Position numbers and translations under genes: made by a program
Part shown: in pieces, positions 1 through 11,011 of the stretch
How positions within the stretch are numbered: the stretch's first letter is position 1
Layout: each line of letters starts with the position of its first letter
Assembly (NCBI GenBank): GCA_037176705.1
Contig: CM073885.1
Span: 160,756,290 to 160,820,289, forward strand
DNA: 64,000 nt
DNA from: Molossus alvarezi
Lineage: Eukaryota > Chordata > Mammalia > Chiroptera > Molossidae
Direction: 5' to 3'
The notes under the pieces: model-generated
Seen by the model: the letters and a program-made list of their open reading frames with translations, nothing else
What the model was told of the DNA's origin: nothing
Database searches by the model: none

Positions 1-857
1 TGCATCCCATAGAATTTGTGTTGTTGTGTCTTGATTTTCATTTCTTTCCAGGAAGTTTTTAATTTCTTCCTTGATCTCCTCGGTAATCCATTCATTGTTT
101 AATAACATACTATAGACTCCATGTGTTCAAATGTCTTTGCATGTTCTTGTTGTAATTAATTTCTAGCTTTATGCCATTGTGATCTGAGAAGATGCTTGAT
201 ATGGTTTCAATGTTCTTGAACTTGTAGAGACTTAGTTTGTGCCCTAACATGTGGTCTATCTTTGAGAATGTTGCATGTGCACTTGAGAAGAATGTGAATT
301 CTGTAGTTTTGTGGTGTGATTCTCTGTAGATATCTATTAAATTCATCTCGTCTAGTGCTTCATTTAGTCTCTGTTCCTTGCTAATTTTTTGTCTAGAGGA
401 TCTATCCAGTGATGTCAAAGAGGTGCTCAAGTCCCTTGCTATGGATGTATTGCTGTCGATTTCTCCTTTGAATCCTCCAGAAGATTTTAAATATATTTTG
501 GTTCTCATATATTGGGTGCATATATGTTTATCAAGGTAATGTCTTCCTGTTGGATAGATCTATTCAATATTATACAGTGGCCTTCTTTGTCTCTAGTTAT
601 GACCTTCATTTTGAAATCTATATTATCAGATATGAGTATTGCTACCTCAGCTTTTTTTGTCCTTTCCATTTGCTTGGAAGATTTTTTTCCATCCCTTCAC
701 TTCCAACCTATGTGAGTCTTTTGTTGTGAAGTGGGTCTCTTGTAAACAACATATAGATGAGTCATGCATTCTTATCCAGCTACTCTGTGTCTTTTTATTG
801 GAGCATTCAATCCATTTACATTTAAGGTGATTATTATATGTACTTATGTGTTGCCAT
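1..857 (-). pseudogene. L1 ORF2 relic: endonuclease domain only (partial)
   Basis: ORF2 encodes the L1 endonuclease and reverse transcriptase that nick the target and prime reverse transcription there. The likely start codon is at 857-855, seven bases beyond the ORF1 stop. The reading soon meets a TAA, so the frame is dead. The segment at 720-760 carries LQETHF, the motif holding a catalytic glutamate of the endonuclease. The frame at 508-110 (132 codons) carries TEFTFFSSAHATFSKIDH and later SDHNGIKLE, matching the conserved KIDH and SDH motifs. Domains after the endonuclease (RT, Cys-rich) would lie left of the window. The identification rests on motif order and spacing typical of L1 and is secure; the exact subfamily is not known. 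Confidence 0.88.
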
Positions 858-863
858 TTTTGT

Positions 864-2090
864 TTACTGTGGTTCTATTTTTCTTCCTATTTCTTCCATT
901 AATGAGAGTAGTTCTTTTAACATTTCTTACAGTGCTGGTTTGGTGCTAATGTATTCCCTTAGCCTTTTTTTTTTTCTTTTTGTCTGGGAAGCTCTTTATT
1001 TGACCTTCTGTTTTGAATGATATCTTTGCTGGATAGAATAGTCTTGGATTCAGATCCTTGTTTTTTATGACCTTGATTGCTTCATGCCATTCCCTTCTGG
1101 CCTGTTGTGTTTCTGTTGAGAAGTTGCCTGATAGCCTTATGGGGGTTTCCTTTGTAGGTAACCTATTGCTTATCTCTTGCTTGTTTTAGGATTCTCTCTT
1201 TGTCTTTAATTTTTGGCATTTTAATTACTATGTGTTTTGGTATGGGCCTGTTTGGGTTCTTCTTACTTGGGGGGGGGGGTCTCTGTGTATCTTGAACTTG
1301 AATGCCTTCTTCCTTCACCAAATTAGAGAAGTTTCCTGTCACTATTTCTTCAAATATATTCTCTAACCCTTGCTCATTTTTTTCTTCTTCAGGGATTCCT
1401 TTTTTTTTTTTATCCTCTCCCAAGGAAATTTTTCCATTTTTAGTTCAGACAGAGCATGAGGGAGAGAGAGAAAGAGAGAGTGAGAAAGAAACATCAATGT
1501 GAAAGGGACACATCGAGTGGCTGCCACCCGCATGACCCAACCAGAGGTGGAGACCAACTGCAACCGAGGTACATGCCCCCAGCAGGAACTGAACCCGTGT
1601 CTCTCCAGACCGCAGGCTGATGCTCTGACCGCTGAGCCAAGCCGATCCGGGCTCTTCGGGGATTCCTATGATGTGAATATTATTACATTTCCAGTTGTCC
1701 CACAGTTCTCTTAAGCTGTCTCCTGGTTTTTAATTGTTTTTTTCCTTTTGTTTTTCTGATTGGTTGATTTTTTTTCTACCCTGTCTTCTAATTCAGTGAT
1801 TTGGTCCTTCGCTTTCTCTACTCTGCTGTTTAGACCTTCCAATGTGATCTTTATTTCTGCTATGTCATTCTTCATTTCTTCTTGATGGTTTTTAATCTCC
1901 AACTGGTTGATTTTCAACATTTCTATGTCTTTAGTCATGGTGCTCATGTCCTTACACATGCTGTTGAGCTTCCTCGAGATCATGGCTTGAATTCTAGTTC
2001 TGTTAACTTGCTTATCTGCACCTCATTTATCTCATCTTCAGTAGAGGTCTCTTGTTCTTTCATTTGACATTTGTTTCTTTGTTTCACCAT
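864..2090 (-). pseudogene. L1 ORF1 relic, frameshifted and split by a Ves SINE
   Basis: ORF1p is the trimeric RNA-binding chaperone of the L1 particle. The likely start is the ATG at 2090-2088. After about 36 codons the frame stops at a TGA next to the sequence coding MISRKLNS, which suggests a one-base deletion. The frame at 1983-1711 shows a heptad-like coiled coil rich in K, E, I and L (for example EIKNHQEEMKNDI). Further stops follow. The RRM-like region at 1423-1163 contains PKHIVIKMPKIKDKERILK, a conserved L1 ORF1p signature. The C-terminal domain follows with the QARREWH-like motif near 1085-1115. A Ves SINE fills 1401-1653. The likely ORF1 stop is at 866-864. Confidence 0.88.
1401..1653 (-). 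mobile_element. Ves SINE inserted in L1 ORF1
   Basis: Minus-strand copy: T-run and ATCCTCTCCCAAGG tail at the left, GAGAGA-rich middle, tRNA-like head at the right ending near 1653. It is flanked by a 14-bp target duplication with one mismatch: CTTCAGGGATTCCT at 1387-1400 and CTTCGGGGATTCCT at 1654-1667. It postdates the L1. Confidence 0.93.
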
Positions 2091-2905
2091 TTTGGCTATC
2101 TCATTGGGCTTTGGAGCCTGCCAAATTTTCCCTGTGGGTGTTGGTGTTCTGCTGTTGTGGCTCCCTCGACTGGGTTTGGATGAGTATGGAAGGACCCATG
2201 TTAAATACCACTGTCAAGTCTTACCTTCCTGGGCAGAGTTGCACACCCAGGAATGGTTCAGTTATTCTCTAGCTTTTTGCTTCGAGGCTTTAGTCGCAGT
2301 TACTTGAAGAGCCTTGGCTTCTCAGTTGAATAAAAAACTCTCTGAGGTGTTCATCGTAAGGGGATTTCCTGAGGGTGGGACAGATGGTGGTTGTTAATGA
2401 GCCTTAATTTGCATTTCAATGGCCCACCTGGGTGGGGTTGAATCTTAAGGGAGGGGCTGCCACCTCTCCCCAGAGCCCTGGGAAGGAATAAGATGGCCAC
2501 TGTCCTGTGTGGCCACAACTCATCAAATGCTCTGAGTACCCTCCAAATCCCAAGTGTCCCCACACAGTTCTAGTCCAATCCGCTCTTCCTCTGCCGGAGC
2601 CCAAGGTGAGTGGCGGTGGCTATTGTAGCCTCTGTCCCGGCTCTGCTCTGTATAGCCACTTGGGAGTTTAACCCTGAGGGCGCTGCTCACAGCTAAGACT
2701 GCTGCTGTCTGAGGGCTCCCAGCCCCTTCTTATGCCTCTGCAATCGACCAGGATCGATTCAGTGTCCCTGATTATATGGTCCTCGGAAGCTGATTTTCTG
2801 TTGCTTTTCCCTGACAATTTGTCTTTATTTTAGTTGTAATTGCAGTTTGGTCCTGGGAGATGGTCTGGGTTGCTTCCATTCACTGTGCCGCCATTTTGGA
2901 TCTCC
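2091..2905 (-). promoter_or_regulatory. L1 5'UTR / internal promoter region
   Basis: This segment lies upstream of the ORF1 start on the minus strand and is less AT-rich than its surroundings. At 2888-2899 the minus strand reads CCAAAATGGCGG, matching the core of a YY1 site. In known L1 elements a YY1 site close to the 5' end fixes the transcription start. The promoter role is inferred from position and motif. Confidence 0.65.
2888..2899 (-). promoter_or_regulatory. YY1-like site at the L1 5' end
   Basis: The minus strand reads CCAAAATGGCGG, containing AAAATGGCGG. It lies within about 20 bases of the inferred element end, the usual place for this site in L1. Confidence 0.55.
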
Positions 2906-2913
2906 CTCTTCTT

Positions 2914-3145
2914 CTATTTTTTAAAAAAATGTTTATTGATTTTGAGAAAGAGAGGATGGGAGAGGGAGATATGTATAGAGAGAAGCAGAGAAACATTGAT
3001 GTGTAAGTGAAACATCAATCATTTGCCTTCCTCACACACCAAACCTGCAATCTGGGCATGTGCCCTGACCAGGAATTGAACTGGTGACCTTTGTTGTGTG
3101 GAGAGATGCTCAACCACTGAGCCTCACTGACCAGGGCACACATGA
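2914..3145 (-). mobile_element. Older Ves-type tRNA-derived SINE
   Basis: Minus-strand copy with an A/T-rich tail (TTTATTGATTTTGAGA), a GAGAGA tract, AAACATTGATGTG, then a degenerate B-box region and a head ending ACTGACCAGGGC. It lacks the ATCCTCACC tail motif of young Ves copies. CCTCTTCTT occurs on both sides (2905-2913 and 3146-3154) and is a candidate 9-bp target duplication. Confidence 0.75.
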
Positions 3146-3154
3146 CCTCTTCTT

Positions 3155-3345
3155 TGTGCGTGAGGAGAGAGAAATCTCTTTTGCCTTTTCCTCTTCTTAT
3201 AAGGGCACTCATTCCAGCATGGGGTTCCCATCCATCTAAATGTAATTTCTCCCAAAGACCCCAATTCTAAACATCATCATATTGGGGGTTAGGGCCTCAA
3301 CATATGGATTTAAGAGGACATGTTCAGTCTATAATAGTCTCCCTT
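3155..3345 (-). mobile_element. MaLR (MLT1-type) LTR remnant, antisense
   Basis: GGGGGTTAGGGCCTCAACAT around 3283-3302, followed by a degenerate version of the start TGTTATGGACTGAAT in reverse complement near 3330-3342, is the reverse of a MaLR LTR 5' end. TTCTTATAAGGGCAC near 3193-3207 fits the same consensus. The other half of the LTR is missing, probably lost at the neighbouring SINE/L1 border. Confidence 0.65.
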
Positions 3346-4409
3346 GGAGAGGGAAGCAGCCCAGGAAACTCTTGAAGGGAGGTAATGATCGAACCCTGCC
3401 TGACCTCTAAGGAACCTGAAGAATGGATGGAGAATTACTCTGTGAGAAAACTTATTCTTCCCTCTGCCCCTCTGATCCCTGCCCTGAGCAGGGCTGTGGA
3501 CCTGTACCAGCCACAGAAGAGGACATCTATTCAGGGGATTGCTCCCAGGACCAGGCCTGTTGATGTCTAGAGTTCCCTTTCTCTTGTTTAACTGGGGTGC
3601 ATTGGGCCCTTCTATGCTCTGAGGTGACACTTGTCAGCTATTCACTAATGTTCCCAAACTTCCACTCAGTCCAAGCTTACCACTTCTTTTCTTGTACATC
3701 CTTTATGTCTCTTTCTCCTTCAGCTGTATTTCCAAGAGACAAGAGCTAGTCTGTTATCTCTTAGAAGGAAGGCCTTGCAGAAATGAAGCTACCCACCCCC
3801 ACCCAAGCAGCATGAACTCTTGGCTCCTCGCCAGTCAGTTCACCCTCCTGCTGCCTTCTTGGCGCCTGTCTCCTAGACATGCCTCTCAGCTTCCTTCGCT
3901 TGTCTTCCTAAGTCAAGTCAGGCCATGGCCACGTGACCAATGCCCTTCAGAACAATGGCAGTCTTGCTTTGTCTTAGCAGCTGTCTTCCTCCCGCTCCTT
4001 TCCCCAGAGGCTTCCAAGAGCGTCTGTATTGTGAATGTGGCAATGCCAGGAGGAGTTCCAGATGTTTGCCTGCATTGTGATGTGGTTCAGTTTTAAAAGC
4101 CTTATCTGTGTATACGATTGCATTCTATTCAGGTTCCTTCTGGAGCCTTCCTTGGCAAAAATAGACTCCTCAGGGCTGGAGAGCTTGCACAGATGCCTGG
4201 GGGTCCAGGGCCCAGTGCTGAGCACTTTTCTTGGCTCTTCCAGCGTGCCCCTGGCTGAGGCTTTGGCTTCTACTGTCTGAGGGATTTACAAGGTTCGTGC
4301 CTTGTCCAGGGTGACACGGCAGAGCCTGGTCAGGGGTACTCAGTGCCTTGGTTTTAAGTTCACTTCTCCTTGCACCTCACGACACAGAAATTAGATCCAA
4401 ATATCAGGA
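3346..4409. other. Unassigned stretch, no gene recognised
   Basis: Open frames of up to 134 codons exist here, but they overlap on both strands and have no recognisable motif, Kozak context or splice pattern. I see no repeat I can name. Confidence 0.5.
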
Positions 4410-4545
4410 AGCACATGGGCTGGTGGCCAAGCGGCCTGGCTGCATGGCCCACCTTGGCCACTGACTCGCCATGGGGTCTTGGGCAGCTTCTCTGGGCCTC
4501 AGTTTCTTTTAGAACTGTAGTGGTCAGAAGGGTATACATATTCCT
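4410..4545 (+). mobile_element. MIR SINE fragment
   Basis: The sense-strand core GCCACTGACTCGCC followed by GGGTCTTGGGCAGCTTCTCTGGGCCTCAGTTTC matches the MIR phrase about the cost-of-reading segment CTTGGGCAAG...CCTCAGTTTC. Both ends are degraded. Confidence 0.6.
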
Positions 4546-4954
4546 TATCCTCCACATCCACGGGCTGCAGAAGCCCTGGAACGCCACTGCTCAGGACTGG
4601 ACTCCTCACATCCACATCCTGTGTCCTTCCCCTCCTGATACAAAGCGAGGGATAAAATAGCCCCTCGTTTTCCCACAGTTGTTACAGCAGAATCCTTTCT
4701 CCAGATGATACCAGAGGTGGAAATCCTGCAGACAAGTGCAGTCATCCTTAGTATTCCTGGGCCTGCAAACCGCTCACTTGCTGTAATTTCTTCATAACCC
4801 CAAATCAACACCCATGGCTGGTCATTCATAGATATGCACACACTGATGACATATTTGAATGGCCCCATGGGTACATGCCAGCTGAGGTGGACCAGGGGTC
4901 TGCCTTTTTGTTTCAGCCCCACCCAGAGATGAGTGGTGGAGGAGACAGATGGGC
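4546..4954. other. Unassigned stretch
   Basis: No repeat or coding signal that I can support. Short frames on both strands look like chance. Confidence 0.4.
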
Positions 4955-5100
4955 AGTGGCGGGCAGTGCCAGGAGCTCAGCTCTGGGGCCAGCTGACCGG
5001 GCTTGAGTCCCCACTCTGGCGCCTGTTAGTGGGGCGGTGTGGACAAGTCACGTAACACGCTGAACCTCGTTTTCTCTTTTGTTAAAGCAGAAAAACAGAA
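4955..5100 (+). mobile_element. MIR SINE fragment
   Basis: GCTTGAGTCCCCACTCTGGC, then GTGGACAAGTCACGTAACAC and AACCTCGTTTTCTC follow the MIR core order (TGGGTTCGAATCC..GTGACCTTGGGCAAGTTAC..CTCAGTTTCC). Confidence 0.7.
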
Positions 5101-5142
5101 TGTACAGGATGAGTTGTTTTTCGAATTTAAGGTTATAATCAG

Positions 5143-5161
5143 CGTGTGTGTGTGTGTGTGT
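5143..5161. repeat. (TG)n microsatellite
   Basis: About nine TG units in a row beginning in GCGTGTGTGTG and ending at GTACACATG. Confidence 0.9.
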
Positions 5162-5611
5162 ACACATGCATGCTTCCCCTAGAAGCTACGATTCAGAATT
5201 CACAAATTCGGAGTTCACGGGGCTTTGTAGAACATAACTACTGCGAATAATCAGATTGGCTGTAAACCAGATGCTGAGCTGGCCTGAAGCCCTATCAGAC
5301 TGTTCTCATCCCGAAAGAGGGTGTGGGGAACCCAGCTTTGCGAGGCCTGGCCATGTCACCTTAAGGAGCCCCTCCATAACTGTCATGACAGGTGGGCGGG
5401 ATCCTCCTGGTCTGCCCTGGTCGGGCCAGGGAGGAGGACTGTTCTACTTGGAGGGTCACGGGCTTGTTTCTTCCTGAAGAAGATTCCCACAGCTCTTCCG
5501 AGGAGGTCTCGACTGAATCAAAGGACCCACTTCTGATCATGTGGTCAAGATCTCAGGTCTAGAAACTCCTGTGTACTTGGCTTTCTTTCCTGTTTCCTGG
5601 AATTTGAGCAT
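5162..5611. other. Unassigned stretch
   Basis: No family that I can name. The overlapping plus-strand frames at 5256-5536 show no protein motif. Confidence 0.4.
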
Positions 5612-6017
5612 CAAATGTCACAGTGCATGTGTGTGTGCATGCATGTGTTTGTGTTTGAATACATGCCTGTGCATGAGTGAATGCGTTTGTGGACATGTGA
5701 ATACATATGTGCATGTTTATGTATTTGCCCATGCACACATGTGTATGTATCTTTATGTATGTCTAGCTCTATATGCATGTGTGCATACATGTTTGTGCAT
5801 GTTTTGTGTGTCTCTGTGTTTGTGGTTATGCATGTGTGCATGTGTTTATACCTGTGTGCCTATCTGTATTGTTTCTATGTGTATGTACATGTGTATATGT
5901 ATGTGCATGTTTATATGTGTGTTTGTGTGCATATACATGCATGTCTGTGCATGTGTATGTTTGAATGTGTTATGTGTACATTTGAATGTGTTTGTGTGTG
6001 TGTGTGCATGCACACAG
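5612..6017. repeat. Long TG/CATG-rich low-complexity tract
   Basis: Roughly 400 bases of irregular GTGTGCATGTGTAT-like words. It translates as a 174-codon frame of repeated Cys, Val, Met and Tyr, caused by the repeat and not by a gene. The tract is an imperfect alternating purine-pyrimidine run. Confidence 0.85.
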
Positions 6018-6069
6018 GGGTGTTATGATTTCAGGGGTGAAGGCAACCAGTACAAGAGTCAATGAAACA

Positions 6070-6314
6070 TTTTTTTTTTGGTTAATCTTCACCTGATGAT
6101 ATTTTTCCCATTGATTTTTGGAGAGAGTAGAAGGGAGGGAGGGAGGGAGAGAGAGAGAGAGGGAGAGAGAAACATCAATAGATTGGTTGTCTCCTGCCTG
6201 GAGTTGGGGATCGAACCTGCAACCCAGGTATGTGCCCTTGACTGGGAATCAAACCTATGACTCTTTGGTGCATGGTCCAACGCTCTAACCACTAAGAAAC
6301 ACAAGCCAGGGCAC
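6070..6314 (-). mobile_element. Ves SINE
   Basis: Minus-strand copy: T-run, ATCTTCACCTGATGATATTT tail, GGGAGGGAGA tract, AAACATCAATAG, degenerate B-box and head ending AAGCCAGGGCAC. Diverged; no clear target duplication was identified. Confidence 0.88.
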
Positions 6315-6622
6315 AGGTGATGATTTTAGAGGCAGAAGAGATGTAAACTTCCTCAGTGAGGCAGCTTCCATGGTGGGAACCAACTTAAAAGATGTCGAAA
6401 TCCTTTCCTATCAGCGTTTGAACCACAGCCAGATGGTGTCTTCCGCATGATCAAAGAAGACAAATTCCCTCCCTTCTTTATCTTTCCTCTGCTCTCTCCC
6501 TCCCGCACCTTTCTCCCTCTCCTGCCCAGGCCGTGACTGGGTTTCTTTGTCAATGACTGTCTATGGCATTAGAGCCAGCTCCAGCCACATGTCCCTGCCT
6601 TTTTGCCCAGCCTCACTGTCCT

Positions 6623-6894
6623 TTTTCTTTCTTTCTTCTTCTTTTTTTTATTAATATTCCACCAAGGATATTTTTCCATCGATTTTCAGCTAGAGTGGGA
6701 GGGAGAGAAGGAGGGGGAAAGAGAGAAAAACATCCATGTAAGAGAGACGTATTGATTGGTTGTCTCCCGCACAACCCCAACAGGGGCCAGGGATCAAATC
6801 TGCAACCCAGGCAAGTGCCCTTGACCAGGATTCACACCCACAACCCTTCGGTCTTTGGGCTGATGCTCCAACTGCTGAGCCAAACCAGGCAGGG
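6623..6894 (-). mobile_element. Ves SINE with perfect 12-bp duplication
   Basis: Minus-strand copy with an ACCAAGGATATTTTTCCATC tail region, GGGAGGGAGA tract and head ending CAAACCAGGCAGGG. It is flanked by CCTCACTGTCCT at 6611-6622 and 6895-6906. Confidence 0.93.
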
Positions 6895-6906
6895 CCTCAC
6901 TGTCCT

Positions 6907-8509
6907 ATTTCGTTTGTAGAGAAGGGAGACCTTCGCTCATCCCCAGCAACTCCAGGGGGTGGGGGTCGTGGTCCAGCAGCACCAGGTTCTCCTTTCCTTC
7001 CCATGGCTTTTGGAGCCAACCCTCAAAGCTTACTGCACAGGAGAAAGTGGGTGGCCCAAGGACAAAGCAGGAAAGTGGGCACATCCAGCAATCTCAAAGG
7101 AAAGCACCCACAAATGGGAGGATGCCTGTGTCAACACTACAGTGTGAAAGGACATATAGGGCATGTGCTCTGACTTCATTCATTCATTTTTACCGTGACA
7201 GATTGGCTAGGAGAGGGTTTAAGGCTTAGGTGCCACATTGGGGAGTAGATTAGGCACTGCTGCCCCTTCAGTACACATTCATATGCTCATCTGTTATTTG
7301 TGATAGATAATCATTGAGTGCCTGCTGTGTGCCAGGCAGTGCTCTGGGTGGTCAGGATCCTGGACTCCCTCCTGACTCAGTCACTCCAGAATCGCTGACT
7401 GGCTTTGGAGAAAGCGACTGCATGTTTGGGACCAACAAAGCGCCAGAATGTTTTGGGGACTAATCGCTAGGAAAGCTCCTGACACATGTCTCCCTGTCAC
7501 TTTCAGCAACCTTTAAGGTGAGAAGTCCCTGGGCTGCCAGGGCTGGGGTGTGGTGATCCACCGCCTTGTCTGGGAAGGGGCGGAGCTGACTGTCTCCAGA
7601 ATCTCTGTGTTCCAACCAGAGTTCACTCAACCTATATTTTGTTATAAATTTGCAGGACTATATTTCTTTAAAAGTTTTATGGGGTTTTTTATTTTGTTTC
7701 ATTTTAAAGGTTGAAAACCCACTATTCTGCTTTCTCAGCTTCAGATTTGGGAGGAGAATTGCAGTCTAACCCATGACAACTCCCCTTGTTTCCACCTCAC
7801 TTATTCTATCTGGGGGATAGGGATAATTATAATTGGTAGTAGTCTACATCGAGATCCCTTCATATATTCAAAATGCCATTAGATATAATACCTTTCCTTT
7901 CTCTCATGGTTATAGCAACAATGGCCAAAACAGTGATTGCCGTTTCCAGAAGGAAGGAGCAGAAGTTGAGAGTACACTTAAATGGATGGTTTCTGTGTGA
8001 CCACGCAGTAGGCGGCGAAAACACATTTTTTCTATAGCACAGTCACATTATTAAAAATGTCCATATAGATTTGAGTCTTCAGCATATCAATAATTGAACA
8101 AGATAATCAGATAAATATTGCAGCAGTCACCCCTTCCTTCTTCTTTCCACATGGGCACTCTGACATTTTGTACTGTCGGAAAGGCTGACAAATCTGTTTG
8201 CCACTGAAAAATAAACTGCTTTTCTGACCCAAAAGGGCACCCAAATAGTGTTCATTCTTATAAGAAAACCTAAAATATATACTTTGATTAAAAGAAAATG
8301 TCAACAAGGGGAAATATTGGGCTTTTCTCCTGACTGCTGCCAGTAGCCTTAAAGCAAAGGTTGAAACCATGAGAAATTACAAGTCGTCTGCAGAAAATGC
8401 CCCAAATCCCACAGCACTTTGCAACACAGTGTGCTGAAGGTATATTTTGTACAGAAGCAACATTTTAGTGATAGATCTGAATTCCATGGCTATTTATTTA
8501 CTCCTTCAT
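6907..8509. other. Mostly unassigned; L2 fragment at 7268-7400
   Basis: Around 7305-7350 the sequence TGAGTGCCTGCTGTGTGCCA matches the reverse complement of the L2 3' end, so a short minus-strand L2 is likely. The remainder shows no coding signal or named repeat. Confidence 0.5.
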
Positions 8510-9840
8510 TTAAAAGATATTTTTGTTTATTAATTTAAAAATTATTATAATGTGGTTCAGATATAAAAAAGATTTGTTTTAGTATCTGTATTTAAGGTAT
8601 GAAGGGTCATTAACAGCCATATACTCATCACCCAGTTTAAGAATATTATGAGAATGTTATTATCATATTTCTCTCTTTTAGATAAATATTACTTTGATTT
8701 TTGTGTTCAATATGCCTTTTCTTTTTACTGTCGTGTTACTGCCTAAGTATGAATCCTTAGACCAGATGGCTTTGTTTTATACTTTTAACCATTATATGAA
8801 TAGTATCCTACTGTTTTTATTCTGTGACTAACTTTTTGCATTCCATGCTTTATAGATGCATTCTTAGAAAAATCAGTTAGTGTTTGCAATTGTGATTAGT
8901 TCATTGTAACTGGTCTATAATATTCCATAGGATGAACGGGCTGCAATTTATGTATCCATTTTCCTATAGAAGGACGCTGATTCCAGTTTCTTTGTTTTGT
9001 TTTTTTGCATTACAAACAATGCTGATATGAACATTCTCAGGCATGCTCGCGGTGCTCCAGTGCAAGTGTCTCTAGAGTATACTTCTTAGGAGTGGAATTG
9101 CAGAATCACGCAGCATGTCCATCTTCAGCTTTACCAGATAATGTCAAATTGCTTTCCAAAGTGATGATAACACTGTAAATACACTGTCAATAGCAGTATA
9201 TAAAAGCTTCTATTGGCCCTGGCCGGTTTGGCTCAGCGGTTGGAGCCTTGGCCTGTGGACCAGAGAGTCCCGGGTTTGGTTCCTGCTAGGGACATGTACA
9301 AAAAAACAACAACAAAAAAACAAACTTAAAAGTTCCCATTGTTCTGCAAACGTGCCAACACTTGGTATTTTTTAATTTAAAACAATTTTGTCTTTTTGGG
9401 GAGTATAAGCTGGTATTTGTATTGTAGTTTTCATTTACATTTTCTGTGCTATTATTAAGGCTGAGTATCTTTGCATTCTCCACTATTGACCATTGTGTTT
9501 TCATTTCTGGGAAAATGTTCATATGTTTTGTCCATTTTTCTATTAGTTGTCCTTTTGTTAATATTTTATGAGTTCTTTATCAATGCTTGGCACTAATCTT
9601 TTGTCGGTTATATGAGTTGCGTATCTTCTGGTTTGTGGCTTGGCTTTTGAATGTCTTTAGATCGTTGTTGGATAAAGAGATTGTCTTAATTATAATGTCA
9701 AAATTGTCAGTGTTTACTTTATGTTTTGTTCTCTTTACATATTGTGTCAGAAAACCTTTCCTATCCAAAGCTCTGAAGATGTTTTTATATAAAATTTTTA
9801 AATTTTTGCTTTTTACAATTAAGATATGACCTGTAAAGTA
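8510..9840 (-). mobile_element. Old LINE-1 (L1M-type) fragment, antisense
   Basis: The plus strand reads as the reverse of an old L1 3' end: AATATTCCATAGGATGAACG, ACAAACAATGCTGATATGAA, TAGGAGTGGAATTGCAGAAT, then TTCTTTATCAATGCTTGG and TGTGGCTTGGCTTTTGAATG. These phrases in this order are typical of antisense L1 ORF2 and 3'UTR. It is heavily diverged and interrupted by a short Ves at 9216-9326. Confidence 0.75.
9216..9326 (+). mobile_element. Head-only Ves SINE (tRNA-related part plus A-rich tail)
   Basis: The head GCCCTGGCCGGTTTGGCTCA through the B box GGGTTTGGTTCC and GGACATGTAC is followed directly by an A-rich tail. The CT-rich middle and the GTGAGGATT tail of full Ves are absent. Flanks TAAAAGCTTCTATTG (9201-9215) and TAAAAGTTCCCATTG (9327-9341) match at 12 of 15 positions, which supports separate retroposition of a short RNA. 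Confidence 0.85.
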
Positions 9841-10257
9841 CAGGTCAAATATTATTCCCTAAATGGGTAACAGATGCTCCACATACATTTTAAAAAAATT
9901 CTTTCTCTCTCTACGATCTGCAATGTGCTGTCTGGGCTTTCTTTTATATTGCATTGGTTTAAAGACTTGTCTCTCATTCAGACCCAGGTACAGAGGGTGA
10001 AGTTAATCATCAAACATCTCATTCATGGCATGTTGTTACTACTGGTTTATTCAGTCTCTTCTATTGCCTTCTCTTTCTCTTTCTCTCTCTCTCCCTCTCT
10101 CTCTCTCTCTTCCTCTGTTCCTTCTCTTTTGCTTCATTTTGCACTCCCATTCGTCTCCTTTTCCCATGGGCAATTTTTCTAAACAATATAACGTGTGCCC
10201 TCTGCTTTTGTTTGCATATGATATTATAAAAACATATACACCCATGCATGTGTGTAT

Positions 10258-10263
<6 letters not shown>
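9841..10263. other. Unassigned, with a CT-rich tract at about 10060-10112
   Basis: Contains TTCTCTTTCTCTCTCTCTCC-like polypyrimidine sequence. The rest is AT-rich and not assigned; it may be further eroded L1. Confidence 0.45.

Positions 10264-10296
<33 letters not shown>
10264..10296. repeat. (TG)n microsatellite
   Basis: About sixteen TG units, preceded by a degenerate GTATGTGTATG lead and followed at once by the antisense L1 3' end TCAGCTTTATTGAG. It may derive from the A-rich tail side of that L1. Confidence 0.9.
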
Positions 10297-11011
10297 AGCT
10301 TTATTGAGCTATAATTGACATATAATACAATTCACCCAGTTTCAGTGTATAGTTTGATGAGTCTTAACAACTATATATAAGTTCCTCTATGGGTCTTTGT
10401 ATCCAGGCCCTTTCTTCTTCCCTAGCCCCTGGCAACAACTGATTTGCTTCCTGTCTCTCTATATGTTTTCTTCTAGAATTAAATATAAATGGAATAATAT
10501 TTTAGTCTTGTGTGACTGACTTTTCTACTTGGCATAATGCTCCTGAGATCCACTCATGTTACTGTCTGTAGCAGTAATGCATTTTTTTTCATTAGGATTC
10601 CATTGTATGGATATATCACTGTGTTTATTTTTGTTATTATTATTTTTTATGAAATAGATTTTGTCATCACCTTTTCTTTTTATTGACTTTATTGGGGTGA
10701 CACTGGTTAACAAAATTATATAGGGTTCAGGTGAACAAGTTTGCATCCCTTCGTCTACCCCAATTTTATCCATTCACTGACTGATTGATGTCTGGGTTGT
10801 TTCCAGTTGGGGGAGGGTATTATAAATAAAATAGCTATCAATGTTATGTACATGACTTTGTGTAGACATGTATCTTCATTGTTTTAGGTGAATAAAAGTA
10901 GAATTTCTGGATTATATGATAAGTATATATTTAACTTGATTAAAAATTGTTAATGTGTTTTGCAAAGTGGTTGTATAATGAGAATTTTCACCAGTAAAGA
11001 ATGAGAATTTT

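Larger units (their letters stand above)
1..2905 (-). mobile_element. LINE-1, 5' portion, minus strand, running off the left edge
   Basis: On the minus strand the order is 5'UTR (about 2905-2091), ORF1 relic (2090-864) and the start of ORF2 (857 to the window edge), which is the standard L1 order. The 5' end lies near GATCCAAAATGGCGGC at about 2888-2902, resembling the YY1-containing start of mammalian L1 elements, so this copy was probably full length at its 5' side. Its 3' half is outside the window. It is dead: ORF1 is frameshifted and split by a SINE, and ORF2 has a stop a few codons after its start. Confidence 0.9.

Noticed and set aside
1261..1290. G-run as a possible quadruplex
   Set aside because: A single G-homopolymer inside an L1 relic does not meet the spaced four-run pattern.
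5541..6065. 174-codon plus-strand frame rich in Cys, Val and Met
   Set aside because: It is the translation of a TG/CATG low-complexity tract. The opposite strand is open too, and there is no domain.
9216..9300. tRNA gene
   Set aside because: The A and B boxes belong to a SINE head; there is an A-rich tail and no complete cloverleaf or anticodon arm of a functional tRNA.
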